Assembly: GCA_900544275.1 (NCBI GenBank)
Contig: UQUU01000001.1
Coordinates: 62,001-126,000, forward strand
Reading direction: 5' to 3'
From: an uncultured Succiniclasticum sp.
GTDB lineage: Bacteria > Bacillota > Negativicutes > Acidaminococcales > Acidaminococcaceae
DNA length: 64,000 nucleotides
Part shown: piece after piece, positions 52,066-60,918 of the stretch
How the letters are laid out: every line of letters begins with the position of its first letter
Position numbering within the stretch: the stretch's first letter is position 1
The notes under the pieces: model-generated
Told to the model about the DNA's origin: nothing
Database searches by the model: none
What the model saw: only the letters and a program-made list of their open reading frames with translations
Program-made: the position numbers and the translations under genes

Positions 52066-52803
52066 ATGTTTTCCATTCCTCAATACCTGGAGTTTGCGCC
52101 TCCCGGTAAAACACAGGATATCTGCGCCTTTTTTCTGGAGCTTTTAAAACGAAAAGGCGACTTTTTATATCTGCATGCTCAGCAGGTAGCGAATTATTCT
52201 GCCTGCGTGGCTGCCAAGCTGGGTCTTTCTCACAGGGAGATCGGCATTATCCGCACGGCAGCCCTGATGCACGATATCGGATTGCTTAGCGTGCCTAACA
52301 GTGTACTGAATAAATATCCGTATCTCAGTACGCGGGAACTGGCCCAATATAAACGCCATTGCATAGCGGGCTGCAGTATGTTGGAGAATATGGATGAATT
52401 TGCCAATATTATTGATTTAATTCTCAGTCACCACGAAAAATGGGACGGAACCGGCTATCCCAAGCGGCTTAAAGGCGTAAATATTCCCTTGGGCGCCCGC
52501 ATTATCGCTGTAGCGGATTATTATGACAGTGTAATCAACCCCTGTACCCAGCAATGGCAGAAAAACCATCAGGAAGCTTTGTTGGAATTGAATGATGCGA
52601 CCGGCACTGCCTTTGATCCCGCTGTAGTAAAAGCCTTTGTTGAAGCGATCATACCCGGCAGCCTCATACATCCGGTTGCGCAGGCAAAAACTACCGTAAA
52701 AAAACGGGGGAAAACTACTGCAAAAAAAGCAACAAAGAAAAATGAAGTTCTTCCGGAAAGTGTATTGCAGGAAGATACTTTGCCAAAAGTGAGTATCGGT
52801 TAA
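52066..52803 (+). CDS. HD-GYP domain phosphodiesterase-like protein with Lys-rich tail
   Basis: 245 aa. The HD-GYP domain spans about residues 30-200: LMHDIGLLSVP (HD), the distal HHEKWDGTGYP motif that defines HD-GYP, and VADYYDSVINP. Cyclic di-GMP hydrolysis is therefore plausible, with all metal-binding His/Asp residues in place. There is no receiver or membrane domain. The last about 40 residues are unusual: KTTVKKRGKTTAKKATKKNE, a histone H1-like Lys/Thr/Ala stretch, then an acidic end. It is monocistronic, followed by a long stem terminator. Confidence 0.9.
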   Translation: MFSIPQYLEFAPPGKTQDICAFFLELLKRKGDFLYLHAQQVANYSACVAAKLGLSHREIGIIRTAALMHDIGLLSVPNSVLNKYPYLSTRELAQYKRHCIAGCSMLENMDEFANIIDLILSHHEKWDGTGYPKRLKGVNIPLGARIIAVADYYDSVINPCTQQWQKNHQEALLELNDATGTAFDPAVVKAFVEAIIPGSLIHPVAQAKTTVKKRGKTTAKKATKKNEVLPESVLQEDTLPKVSIG

Positions 52804-52816
52804 AACGGTAAACTAC

Positions 52817-52895
52817 AACTCCCGTCGTTGGAGATATTTCTCGACCAGAATAAAACTTCTGGGAGAAACGCCTCCGCCAACGGGAGTTTTCTTTT
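52817..52895 (+). terminator. Terminator after the HD-GYP gene
   Basis: AACTCCCGT(C)GTTGG pairs with CCAACGGGAGTT across a long loop that contains a further imperfect stem (TTCTGG/CCAGAA-like), followed by TTCTTTTT. Confidence 0.7.
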
Positions 52896-52992
52896 TGCCA
52901 ATTTAGTATTTTATTTTCACCATTTTCCTGACGCACTATTACGATTTATCCACTATCACACTCGCACTTAAATGCATTGTCCTGTTTGTATT

Positions 52993-54120
52993 TTATTCCG
53001 GCAGATTGCCCAGTATTTCCTGGGTCTGCTCGCCCAAGCGGGGCGCTCTGCGGTACAATTCACAAGGGGTTGCGGAGAAATGCGGCACAAATCCCATCGT
53101 CTTATATTTGCCCAGCTCCGGATCCTCTGTTTCCAAAACCATGTGATTCGTCAATGTCTGATTGACGGCCAGCGCCTCATCATAATTTAAGACGGGCGCA
53201 AGACAGGTGTCTTTACCCCGGGCAAGCTGTTCCCACTCCCGCATGGTTCGGGTCTTAAAAATTTTCTGCAGTTCTTCTTTCAGATAGGCGTACTTTTCTT
53301 CCGCCTGGATCATCGGTTTGAGGTCCGGCCGCTCCAGCAGGTCGCACAGGTTATCCCAGAACTTTTGTTCCAGGCACCCCAGGGTAACATAACGCCGGTC
53401 TTGCGTTTCATACACATTATAATTGGGTGAAGCTCCGCTAAGCCAGTTATTTCCCCTTTGACTGACAAAACCATTACCGAAATAAGCGGCGCTGACACCG
53501 GGCACTGCCGCCAGACACACGTCAAACAGGGAAATACTTATCTCCTGTCCCTGTCCCGTTTTTTGTGCATGATACAGAGCGGCTAAAATAGACATCCCCG
53601 CAATGGAGGAAGCCTGCATATCGGCCAGCAACGTTCCCGGAATCGCCGGTTTGCCATCTTTCTCTCCGCTCAACGATACCAGTCCCGCCAGGCTTTGATA
53701 ACCGATATCATGGTCTGCCTGATTAACTAAGGGCCCTTGAGGACCATAGCCGGTTATAGAACAATACACAATTTTAGGATTTCGTTGTTTCGCGGCAGCA
53801 AAATCCACCCCCAGTTTTTGCAAAACGCCGGGGCGAAAGCTTTCTACCACCACATCCGCCGTTTCAACCAGCTTAAAAAAAGTCCGGCGTGCACTTTCCT
53901 GCTTCAAGTCCAACGCTACACTTTTTTTGTTCCGGTTGACCTCCATGAACCAGCAGGCAAAATCGCCTCTTCTGGGAACAAATTCCCGCGCATAATCGCC
54001 GCGGACCGGTTCCTCTATCTTTATTACCTCTGCCCCCATATCCGCCAGCATACGGGTACAAAACGGGCCTGGCAGAAGACGCGACAGATCCAATATACGT
54101 ATGCCTGTCAAGGGTCCCAT
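52993..54120 (-). CDS. Class III (CaiB/BaiF) CoA-transferase
   Basis: 375 aa from the ATG at 54120 (MGPLTGIRILDLSRLLPGP). GGAGG sits 8 bp before this start and too close to the alternative ATG at 54126. Family motifs: FCTRMLADMGAEVIKIEEP, NKKSVALDLK, VVESFRPGVLQKLGVDF, and the active-site aspartate region NQADHDIGYQSLAG. It moves CoA between carboxylic acids without a phosphate step; the acid is not known (racemase-type members such as alpha-methylacyl-CoA racemase share these motifs). No acyl-CoA genes adjoin it except the thioesterase 650 bp away. Confidence 0.9.
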   Translation of the reverse strand: MGPLTGIRILDLSRLLPGPFCTRMLADMGAEVIKIEEPVRGDYAREFVPRRGDFACWFMEVNRNKKSVALDLKQESARRTFFKLVETADVVVESFRPGVLQKLGVDFAAAKQRNPKIVYCSITGYGPQGPLVNQADHDIGYQSLAGLVSLSGEKDGKPAIPGTLLADMQASSIAGMSILAALYHAQKTGQGQEISISLFDVCLAAVPGVSAAYFGNGFVSQRGNNWLSGASPNYNVYETQDRRYVTLGCLEQKFWDNLCDLLERPDLKPMIQAEEKYAYLKEELQKIFKTRTMREWEQLARGKDTCLAPVLNYDEALAVNQTLTNHMVLETEDPELGKYKTMGFVPHFSATPCELYRRAPRLGEQTQEILGNLPE

Positions 54121-54274
54121 TCCCATCTCCTCCTTCCAAATATACATTGTTTCGAAAATTTATTTTATGCTTCCTTCCAGCCATCGTGCGGTTGACAAGT
54201 CACGCCGGATAACATAGACTTGACTGTAATACGAATTCCGCAAATCCGCAACGGATCGATGAGGAGCGATAGCC

Positions 54275-54754
54275 ATGTCTGTAGAACGAGCCAAAAAGTA
54301 TTTGTCACAATTTCATATGGAGCACAAGATCATAACCTTTGCCACTTCCAGCGCTACCGTAGAATTAGCCGCCATTGCCGCCGGAACGGAGCCGGCCCGC
54401 ATCGCCAAAACGCTGTCTTTCATGGGAAAAGAAGGGCCGCTGCTGATCGTGACCGCCGGGGATACGAAGATTGACAATGCCAAATATAAACACTTTTTTG
54501 GTGTAAAAGCGCATATGCTGCCCTTTGCCGAAGTGGAAGCCCTGATCGGCCATACACCCGGCGGCGTCTGCCCCTTTGGTACAAAAGAAGGCGTAAAAAC
54601 CTACCTGGACGTTTCGATGAAACGGTTTGCCACCGTATTCCCTGCGGCCGGAGAAGATAACAACGCAATCGAACTGACTCCCGAAGAGCTGGAAAGGTAT
54701 ACTGACAATGAAGGTTGGGTCGACCTGTGCAAAGGCTGGCAGACAGAAGCATAA
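54275..54754 (+). CDS. YbaK/EbsC family aminoacyl-tRNA deacylase-like protein
   Basis: 159 aa, the normal size for a free-standing YbaK domain. It resembles proteins that hydrolyse mischarged tRNA (Cys-, Ala-tRNA-Pro). Family features are the AARIAKTLSFMG-like lysine segment, LLIVTAGDTKIDNAKY and the GHTPGGVCPFG loop. GAGGAGCGAT precedes the ATG. It is alone on the plus strand between two leftward genes, whose 3' end of the thioesterase lies 9 bp away. Confidence 0.9.
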   Translation: MSVERAKKYLSQFHMEHKIITFATSSATVELAAIAAGTEPARIAKTLSFMGKEGPLLIVTAGDTKIDNAKYKHFFGVKAHMLPFAEVEALIGHTPGGVCPFGTKEGVKTYLDVSMKRFATVFPAAGEDNNAIELTPEELERYTDNEGWVDLCKGWQTEA

Positions 54755-54763
54755 GTCACCATT

Positions 54764-55273
54764 TCACCATTGCCGGGGGATCCCTTCAAACCGCCCCATA
54801 TTAAACATGGTAGCCAATAAGGTAGCCATGAGGCGATTTTCCGAATCGTACATTTCGGCCGCAATGACCATGGACTTCTCCTGATAGGATTTAATATGGC
54901 TGATGACACGGGCCGTATCGCCAAACTCGATATTGCGCACAAAATTCATCGAAAAGCTGACCGTAACTACCTTCTCACCGACAGTAGCGCCGGTAACGCC
55001 TAACACCGAATCACACAAAGCTGTTAATACGCCTCCGTGTACTACGTTCCTGTGATTCGCATGTTTGTCGTGCTCAATTTTCAGGCTTACCTGACAGCTT
55101 CCACAATGCACTTCATCAATATTCACATGAAAAAAATCCATCATAAAACAATTGCGGGAATATAATTCCCTTACCCGTCCTGCCACATCCTTGAAATTTC
55201 CTGTCACGGGATCCCGCTCCAGGCGGGAAGGGGGGAAATGATCCACTTCGTATTTTATTTTGGTCTTCTCCAT
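54764..55273 (-). CDS. PaaI-type hotdog thioesterase
   Basis: 169 aa. The hotdog helix motif NVVHGGVLTALCDSVLG contains the HGG and acidic residue that activate water in PaaI thioesterases; TVSFSMNFVRNIEFGDTARV forms the sheet. It should hydrolyse an acyl- or aryl-CoA. The N-terminal about 45 residues (KIKYEVDHFPPSRLERDPVTG) are an addition before the core. The start at 55273 is the second of two adjacent start codons (GTG-ATG). Confidence 0.88.
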   Translation of the reverse strand: MEKTKIKYEVDHFPPSRLERDPVTGNFKDVAGRVRELYSRNCFMMDFFHVNIDEVHCGSCQVSLKIEHDKHANHRNVVHGGVLTALCDSVLGVTGATVGEKVVTVSFSMNFVRNIEFGDTARVISHIKSYQEKSMVIAAEMYDSENRLMATLLATMFNMGRFEGIPRQW

Positions 55274-55332
55274 CACAATGCCACCGCCTTCATGTTGTTT
55301 TCATCTTCCCACAAGCGTTCGTTTCTTTGACT

Positions 55333-55367
55333 CTGTACATATCATTATCGATATGTACAGTTTTTTT
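55333..55367 (+). terminator. 11-bp perfect hairpin with T-tract on the plus strand
   Basis: CTGTACATATC (55333-55343) and its complement (55350-55360), followed by seven T. Its terminator orientation is rightward although both flanking genes (thioesterase and tctA) run leftward, where there is no T-tract. It may stop antisense transcription into tctA or be a protein-binding palindrome (core GTACATATC). Confidence 0.5.
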
Positions 55368-55389
55368 ATGCCAAAGCTTACAGCCAAAC

Positions 55390-56862
55390 TTATTTCTTTT
55401 TCATAACAAATGGAGCCGCCAGAGAAACGGCCGCTGCCGCTAAAAAGAACAGACTGATGGGCCGGGTAAAGAAAATCATCGGATTTCCATCACTCATGAT
55501 CAAAGAGCCGACAAAATTCTGTTCCGCCATGCCGCCTAAAATGATACCTATAATTACTGCGCTCATAGAAAAATGCAGCTTATTCAGAATATAGCCGGCA
55601 AAGCCGCTGACAACCATGAGCAGCACATCATTCATAGAGTTGCCGTAACTATACGTCCCAACAAAGGTCATTACGATGATCAGCGGAAGCAGCACGGTCT
55701 GCGGTACATCCGTCACTTTTACAAATAAACGGATCAGAGAATAGCCCATGCAGGCCATAATCACATTCGCCAAAAGCAGGCCAATGAAAATCGCGTATAC
55801 ATCCGGTGCTTTTTCGCTGAATAACAGGGGACCGGGCTGCAATCCCTGCACCATTAATGCACCCATCATAATGGCCGTGGCCCCGTCACCCGGTATGCCC
55901 AAGGTCAATACCGGTATAAAGGCTCCGCCGCTGACCCCATTATTGCCGGCTTCCGGCGCTACAATACCTTCCGGCTCTCCGGTGCCAAAACGTGAGCCGT
56001 ATTTGCTCCAGCGTTTTGCCTGGTCATAGGCGACAAAACTTGCAATATCTCCGCCGGTACCCGGTACGCAGCCGATAAAAGTACCGATAGCGCTGCTGCG
56101 CAGCAATGTTACAAAACAGCGCTTTAAATCCGCCGGGGAAGGGAGCGTCCGGTCAATTGCGAGCTGCTGCTTCACTTGTGATTTTTGCCAACAGTCTTCC
56201 ACGCTTTGTAAAGCCTGGGACAAGGCAAAAACCCCGATCAGGATTGGAATAAAACTGACACCGCCCATCAGATAGGTCGTATCCAAAGTGAAACGGATCG
56301 CCCCGCTCATCGCATCAATGCCGACCGTTGCCAGAAACAGGCCCAGGATACCGCCCATGATGCCCTTGATCACATTCCCGGCAGACACGCTGGCAATAAT
56401 CGACAAGCCGAATACCGCCAGCGCAAAATATTCCGGTTTGGAAAATTGCAGAGATACTTTGGCCAGCAAAGGCGCGCAGATAATCAGACAAAGAGTACTG
56501 AAAATCCCGCCAAACGCACTGGCTGTCGTCGAAAGCCCCAACGCCCGGCCGGGCTGATGGAGCTGCGTAGCCATGGGATACCCATCCAATGTAGTCGCCA
56601 CGCTGGCAGGGGTTCCCGGCGTCTTCAATAAAATGGCGCTGATACTGCCGCCGTAAATAGCGCCGCAATAAATCCCCAACAGCATTAAAATACCCGACAT
56701 ACCCTTAAAAGCAAATGCCAGCGGCAAAAGCAACGCCAAGCCCATATTGACGGAAAGGCCCGGCATGGCGCCAAACATGATCCCCACGCCTACGCCAAAA
56801 ATCAGACACAAAAGGCTGGAAGGCTCGGTCACCATTCCCAGCGCTGTAAGAACATCAGCCAT
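55390..56862 (-). CDS. tctA: Tripartite tricarboxylate transporter large permease TctA
   Basis: 490 aa with about 11-12 helices. TctA signatures: FGAMPGLSVNMGLALLLPL, YCGAIYGGSISAILLKTPGT, and PGTGGDIASFVAYDQAKRW. Together with the binding protein and the small permease it takes up a carboxylate such as citrate or a related acid using the ion gradient. The order tctC-tctB-tctA is complete and on one strand, with an 8-bp gap to tctB. Confidence 0.95.
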   Translation of the reverse strand: MADVLTALGMVTEPSSLLCLIFGVGVGIMFGAMPGLSVNMGLALLLPLAFAFKGMSGILMLLGIYCGAIYGGSISAILLKTPGTPASVATTLDGYPMATQLHQPGRALGLSTTASAFGGIFSTLCLIICAPLLAKVSLQFSKPEYFALAVFGLSIIASVSAGNVIKGIMGGILGLFLATVGIDAMSGAIRFTLDTTYLMGGVSFIPILIGVFALSQALQSVEDCWQKSQVKQQLAIDRTLPSPADLKRCFVTLLRSSAIGTFIGCVPGTGGDIASFVAYDQAKRWSKYGSRFGTGEPEGIVAPEAGNNGVSGGAFIPVLTLGIPGDGATAIMMGALMVQGLQPGPLLFSEKAPDVYAIFIGLLLANVIMACMGYSLIRLFVKVTDVPQTVLLPLIIVMTFVGTYSYGNSMNDVLLMVVSGFAGYILNKLHFSMSAVIIGIILGGMAEQNFVGSLIMSDGNPMIFFTRPISLFFLAAAAVSLAAPFVMKKK

Positions 56863-56870
56863 AGCCCCTC

Positions 56871-57341
56871 CTATTCCAAAAACATGGAGGACGGCATTGC
56901 GGTATGCAACAGCTGCCCGAAAACCACGTAAATGAACACTGTCACGCCAAGCGTCGTCAAAAATATCTGTTTTTTATCCCGGCATTCCAGCCGGTACATA
57001 ATAGAAGGTATCAGCAAAACTGTGGCGGGATAAAAGCCCAAAACAAAAATTAAGATACAAAACAAGGCGATCAGGCCCATTATCATGTACACCCGGCGAC
57101 TTGCTTCTGTTCCCAGCGCCACTTGCTCCCGGGCTGCAAACCCTTTTTTTAACTGTGTATAAAACAACAACACCAGAGCTGCCAGAATCATAGCACAGCC
57201 TAAAAGAGCCGGCCAAAAACCGGGGCCCGGGCCTTGTTCCGTCAGCGCCACAGGAAACTGAAAAGCAGCGGCAACCATAGCGCCGCCAATGCACAAGCCC
57301 AGCGCTGTCACCGCATAATTACAATACTGCATCGAAAACAT
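56871..57341 (-). CDS. tctB: Tripartite tricarboxylate transporter small permease TctB
   Basis: 156 aa with four helices, the usual form of this poorly conserved subunit. Features: ALTEQGPGPGFWPALLGC, a cytoplasmic loop with charged residues, and a final helix (LTTLGVTVFIYVVFGQLLH). Identity rests on topology, this GPGFWP motif and the position between tctC and tctA (8 bp to tctA, 69 bp from tctC). Confidence 0.88.
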   Translation of the reverse strand: MFSMQYCNYAVTALGLCIGGAMVAAAFQFPVALTEQGPGPGFWPALLGCAMILAALVLLFYTQLKKGFAAREQVALGTEASRRVYMIMGLIALFCILIFVLGFYPATVLLIPSIMYRLECRDKKQIFLTTLGVTVFIYVVFGQLLHTAMPSSMFLE

Positions 57342-57410
57342 AAGGACTCCTCGTACACGAAGAAGCCGTAGCGACAGGATGCTGACGCTGCGGCTTGCTC
57401 CGGTCAGGTA

Positions 57411-58370
57411 TTATTTTTTCAAAAATTTTGCATACATGGCATCATCATCGGCCATCATCTTGTCACAGGCATCGCCTACGATTGCCGTAGGATCGATTCC
57501 CTGTTTCTTAAAATAATCTTTAAATTCTTTACTGTTGCAAGCCTTTTCCGCCGCTTTACGCAATACATCCAGCTTCTCTTTCGAGGTTCCTTTCGGGGCG
57601 ACCAGGGCTGCCCAGGCACGAATTGCCAGAGGATGTCCCAGTTCCTTAAAAGTGGGTACATCAGGGTACAATTCGCTGCGAGAATCTGCCATTACGGCTA
57701 ATATCTTCAAAGAACCGGCATCGACCTGGCTCTTGAAAACACTGGGGTCTGCCAGTGTCGCATCGATATGTTTCCCGGCCAGAGCCGCGGCGATATCCGC
57801 GCTTCCTTTAGGATAAGGCACATGCTTAAACTGCACAGAAAATTCTTTTTCAAAATTCAGCGCGGCAATATGCCAGATCGCACCGATGCCGGAGTTGCCC
57901 ATTTGTATCTTGCCTGGATTTGCCTGGGCAAATTTCACAAACTCCGCCAAAGAATTATACGGCGCCTCTTTGGGTACGATCAAAGCCGCCGGTGCCGCAA
58001 TCGGCGCACAGACAGAAACAAAATCTTTATTCGTTACCGTGGCTTTCCCCTGGTGCGGGAACATCGCCAATTCCACCGTTACCATACCTAATGTATGACC
58101 ATCCGGTTTTGCTTTGGATAATTCCACCATACCGGTGATACCACCGCCGTCCGGTTTGTTTACCGGTACAAATTTACTGCCGGGTAATTCCTTCTGTAAA
58201 TAAGTGATCAGGCCGCGAGCACTGGTATCCGTGCCGCCGCCGGGGGCCTTCGGGATGATCACGGTAATATCTCCGTCCCCGGGATACGCTGTTTTTTTCT
58301 CGCCGCCACCGCAGCCGACAATCATCAGAGACATCATTGCTGCCATCAGAAACGCTACAATCTTTTTCAT
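57411..58370 (-). CDS. tctC: Tct-type substrate-binding lipoprotein TctC
   Basis: 319 aa from the ATG at 58370 (MKKIVAFLMAAMMSLMIVGC). Lipobox MIVGC. The Bug/TctC fold motifs are VIIPKAPGGGTDTSARGL, DGHTLGMVTVE, KIQMGNSGIGAIWH and GSADIAAALAGKHID. It captures the carboxylate for TctAB. As a lipoprotein it stays bound to a membrane, whereas proteobacterial TctC is usually soluble in the periplasm. The ligand is not predicted. Confidence 0.93.
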   Translation of the reverse strand: MKKIVAFLMAAMMSLMIVGCGGGEKKTAYPGDGDITVIIPKAPGGGTDTSARGLITYLQKELPGSKFVPVNKPDGGGITGMVELSKAKPDGHTLGMVTVELAMFPHQGKATVTNKDFVSVCAPIAAPAALIVPKEAPYNSLAEFVKFAQANPGKIQMGNSGIGAIWHIAALNFEKEFSVQFKHVPYPKGSADIAAALAGKHIDATLADPSVFKSQVDAGSLKILAVMADSRSELYPDVPTFKELGHPLAIRAWAALVAPKGTSKEKLDVLRKAAEKACNSKEFKDYFKKQGIDPTAIVGDACDKMMADDDAMYAKFLKK

Positions 58371-58528
58371 GGACAAACTTCCCTTCCCCTGCGATTTTGC
58401 CTGTCCAAAACAGAGCGCCTCAAAAGTCGGAGCGCCTGTTTACTTTCTCCTGGACAAAGCCTACGATATGTATATTTTAGCATATTTCAGGCCGGTTCAC
58501 TACCTGTATTTTCATAATTTCGCAAAAT

Positions 58529-59674
58529 CTATTTCACCCTGAACTTACGACAACGTGCAATTTCCGGCCAGGTAATAAAAGCAACGGCGATATTTTCCCT
58601 GTTATATGTATAAGATATCCAGAGTCCTTCAAAAGTATAGGTCAAAGAAGGGTAACTGTATTCACCTGCGGCTTTTTCCAGACGGAGAAACATCTCCCAA
58701 CGGCTGCCGGTTTCGTTGCCCATAAAAAGCGCCAGAGGTGTACGCGGTCCCCAGCTCCCTTTGACCGGATTACAGGCCAGAAACAAACGACCGCCGGGAA
58801 TCCGGAGTAAATCAAAGCCGCTGTTATTATTATAAAGACCTGTGGCCTGCGCTTCTGTCCAGTGTTTTCCATCATCTTCCGAAACGCTGCTGTACAGATA
58901 TCCTTCCGTACTTCGCATATACATATGGACCCGGCCGTTGGACTCCTGCCAGAGTGCAGGCTGAATAATGCCCCGCCCGTTAAAGCTTTGCGGGCTTAAA
59001 GGGGGAAGTACGGTTTGGTCCGGCTGCGCTTCCGGCAGCAGATTGCCGGCTTCAGGCAGATTTTCGGCCAAAAGGTTCAGCCCCAGAAGCGCTGTCCGCT
59101 GCCATGTATTGCCACCATCGTCACTATAATCACAAAAACTTTGCCAGTCGCCTCGCTCCACGCTGCCGCCCGCGCAAATACGTCCGGAAGGAAGAATGAT
59201 CGGCTTCGTACGTACCGGGCCGCGTCCACCGTTCCTGTCCTGCGGCACCAGTTCCCGGGGAGCGCTCCAGTACACAGGATCTGTCGGGCTGGTCATGACA
59301 AAAGTCTGCCAGTCCGCGATTCGATCGCCGGTTTTAAAAAACAGGCAGACTTTATTCTGATAAACCAACAATACCGGATTCCAGCAGGCTTCCGGCATCT
59401 GCGTCAGACATACGGGATCAGACCACTGACAGGTCACGTCCAGCTCGATCTGCCCTTTTCCGTCATACAGCCCTTTACTTCTCACATCCTCCGGGGAGAG
59501 AGACCGTTTTCGGAAGACCGGCGTTCCGAGCGACGAATAAATTTCCGTATCAGCGGCGCCTTCCTTACTTCCGCCGAACCATACGCACAACAAACGGCCG
59601 TCCGGCAATGAAGCCAGACAGCTCCCGTGACACATGGCCGTAGGCAATGTTTTACATATCAGTTGTTTGAACAA
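58529..59674 (-). CDS. BNR-repeat sialidase-like protein without signal peptide, TTG start
   Basis: 381 aa. A six-bladed propeller of the sialidase superfamily is suggested by CHGSCLASLPDGRLLCVWFG, two Asp boxes (YSDDGGNTWQ near 200 and VSEDDGKHWTEA near 275), RTKPIILPSGRI and NNNSGFDLLRIPGGRL. The start appears to be TTG at 59674 with GAAGGTG upstream; the first residues are not a signal peptide, so it should be cytoplasmic. Members of this BNR_2 group include both exo-sialidases and proteins of unknown use. It is 158 bp upstream of tctC on the same strand and might process what the transporter imports, but that is inference. Confidence 0.78.
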   Translation of the reverse strand: MFKQLICKTLPTAMCHGSCLASLPDGRLLCVWFGGSKEGAADTEIYSSLGTPVFRKRSLSPEDVRSKGLYDGKGQIELDVTCQWSDPVCLTQMPEACWNPVLLVYQNKVCLFFKTGDRIADWQTFVMTSPTDPVYWSAPRELVPQDRNGGRGPVRTKPIILPSGRICAGGSVERGDWQSFCDYSDDGGNTWQRTALLGLNLLAENLPEAGNLLPEAQPDQTVLPPLSPQSFNGRGIIQPALWQESNGRVHMYMRSTEGYLYSSVSEDDGKHWTEAQATGLYNNNSGFDLLRIPGGRLFLACNPVKGSWGPRTPLALFMGNETGSRWEMFLRLEKAAGEYSYPSLTYTFEGLWISYTYNRENIAVAFITWPEIARCRKFRVK

Positions 59675-59711
59675 CGATAGTCACACCTTCCCTTGGATCT
59701 TGTCATCCTTT

Positions 59712-60809
59712 TTATTTTTCTGTGTGATTTGCCTGATAAAACTGCTCCATAAACTGTGCTAAAGCCTCGCAGCCTTCCAGGGGCATGGCATTATAAATCG
59801 AAGCGCGGATGCCGCCGACGCTGCGGTGCCCTTTCAGACCGCCCAGTCCCCGTGTTTTCCCCTCTGCCACAAACTTTGCTTCCAGTTCCGCCGTCGGCAG
59901 ATTGAAAGTTACATTCATAATAGAACGACTGGCTTTGTCCGCGCGCCCCCGATAAAAATCCGGATGAGCATCCAGCATTCCGTACAACAGCGCTGCTTTC
60001 TCCCGGTTGATTTTTTCCATGACCGCTAAGCCGCCCTGTTTTTTCAGCCATTTTGCCACTTTTCCTACGATATAAATAGCAAAGACAGGCGGCGTATTAT
60101 ACATAGAGTCTTTCTTCATGATGGTTTCATAATTCAGCATCACCGGCAGCTTTTTGCTTCTGCCGGCAACAAAATCCCTGCGGGCAATGACCAACACCAC
60201 ACCGGCCGGCCCGATATTCTTCTGAGCGCCGCCGTAAATCAGCGAAAATTTTTCTACCGGGAAAGGACGGGAAAGGATCTCGGAAGACATGTCGGCAATA
60301 AGCGGCACAGAGCCGGTTTCCGGATAGGCAAAGTACTCCGTTCCCTCTATGGTATTATTGCCTGTAATGTGCAGATAAGCACAGTTTTCCGGCAATTGGA
60401 TTTCTTCCGGACGAGGCACCCGATCATAGCGGGATTCCTTAGAGCTGAACACTTTTACAGCCTGCCCTGCCTTTTCCGCTTCTTCAAAGGCTTTATCGGC
60501 AAAAGAGCCTGTATCCGCATAAGCAGCCACTTTACCCGCCGTCAGGAAATTATACGGCACACAGCTAAACTGAAGGGTGCCGCCGCCCCCCATAAAAAAT
60601 ATCTCGTATGCATCGGGCAAGTCCAGCAGTTCCCGAATATCCGCCTTTGTTTCGGCCAGCACCGCCTCGAACGCAGGACTGCGGTGACTGATTTCTAAAA
60701 TTGACATGCCCGTTTGGTTAAAGTTTAATAATTCGGCCTGTACTTCCTGCAAGACCTCTAAAGGCAACGCTGCAGGCCCCGCATTAAAATTAAAGATCCG
60801 TTCTTCCAT
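59712..60809 (-). CDS. serC: Phosphoserine aminotransferase
   Basis: 365 aa, full length. PLP enzyme forming phosphoserine from phosphohydroxypyruvate; it may also serve the pyridoxal route. NFNAGPAALPLEVLQEVQ, ILEISHRSPAFEAV, FMGGGGTLQFSCVPYN and the PLP lysine in LIYGGAQKNIGPAG are visible. GGGAAGGGAG precedes the ATG. It is followed 37 bp later by the sialidase-like gene. The gene upstream, DUF1015, commonly accompanies ser genes in Firmicutes. Confidence 0.97.
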   Translation of the reverse strand: MEERIFNFNAGPAALPLEVLQEVQAELLNFNQTGMSILEISHRSPAFEAVLAETKADIRELLDLPDAYEIFFMGGGGTLQFSCVPYNFLTAGKVAAYADTGSFADKAFEEAEKAGQAVKVFSSKESRYDRVPRPEEIQLPENCAYLHITGNNTIEGTEYFAYPETGSVPLIADMSSEILSRPFPVEKFSLIYGGAQKNIGPAGVVLVIARRDFVAGRSKKLPVMLNYETIMKKDSMYNTPPVFAIYIVGKVAKWLKKQGGLAVMEKINREKAALLYGMLDAHPDFYRGRADKASRSIMNVTFNLPTAELEAKFVAEGKTRGLGGLKGHRSVGGIRASIYNAMPLEGCEALAQFMEQFYQANHTEK

Positions 60810-60918
60810 TAAGGAACTCCCTTCCCCTACCGCATATATATGCAGGAAACAGTTTTAATTCTCTTATTTTCCTCTTATTTTATTCAGGCAGACAACCAGG
60901 CAAACAGCACTGCTTTCC

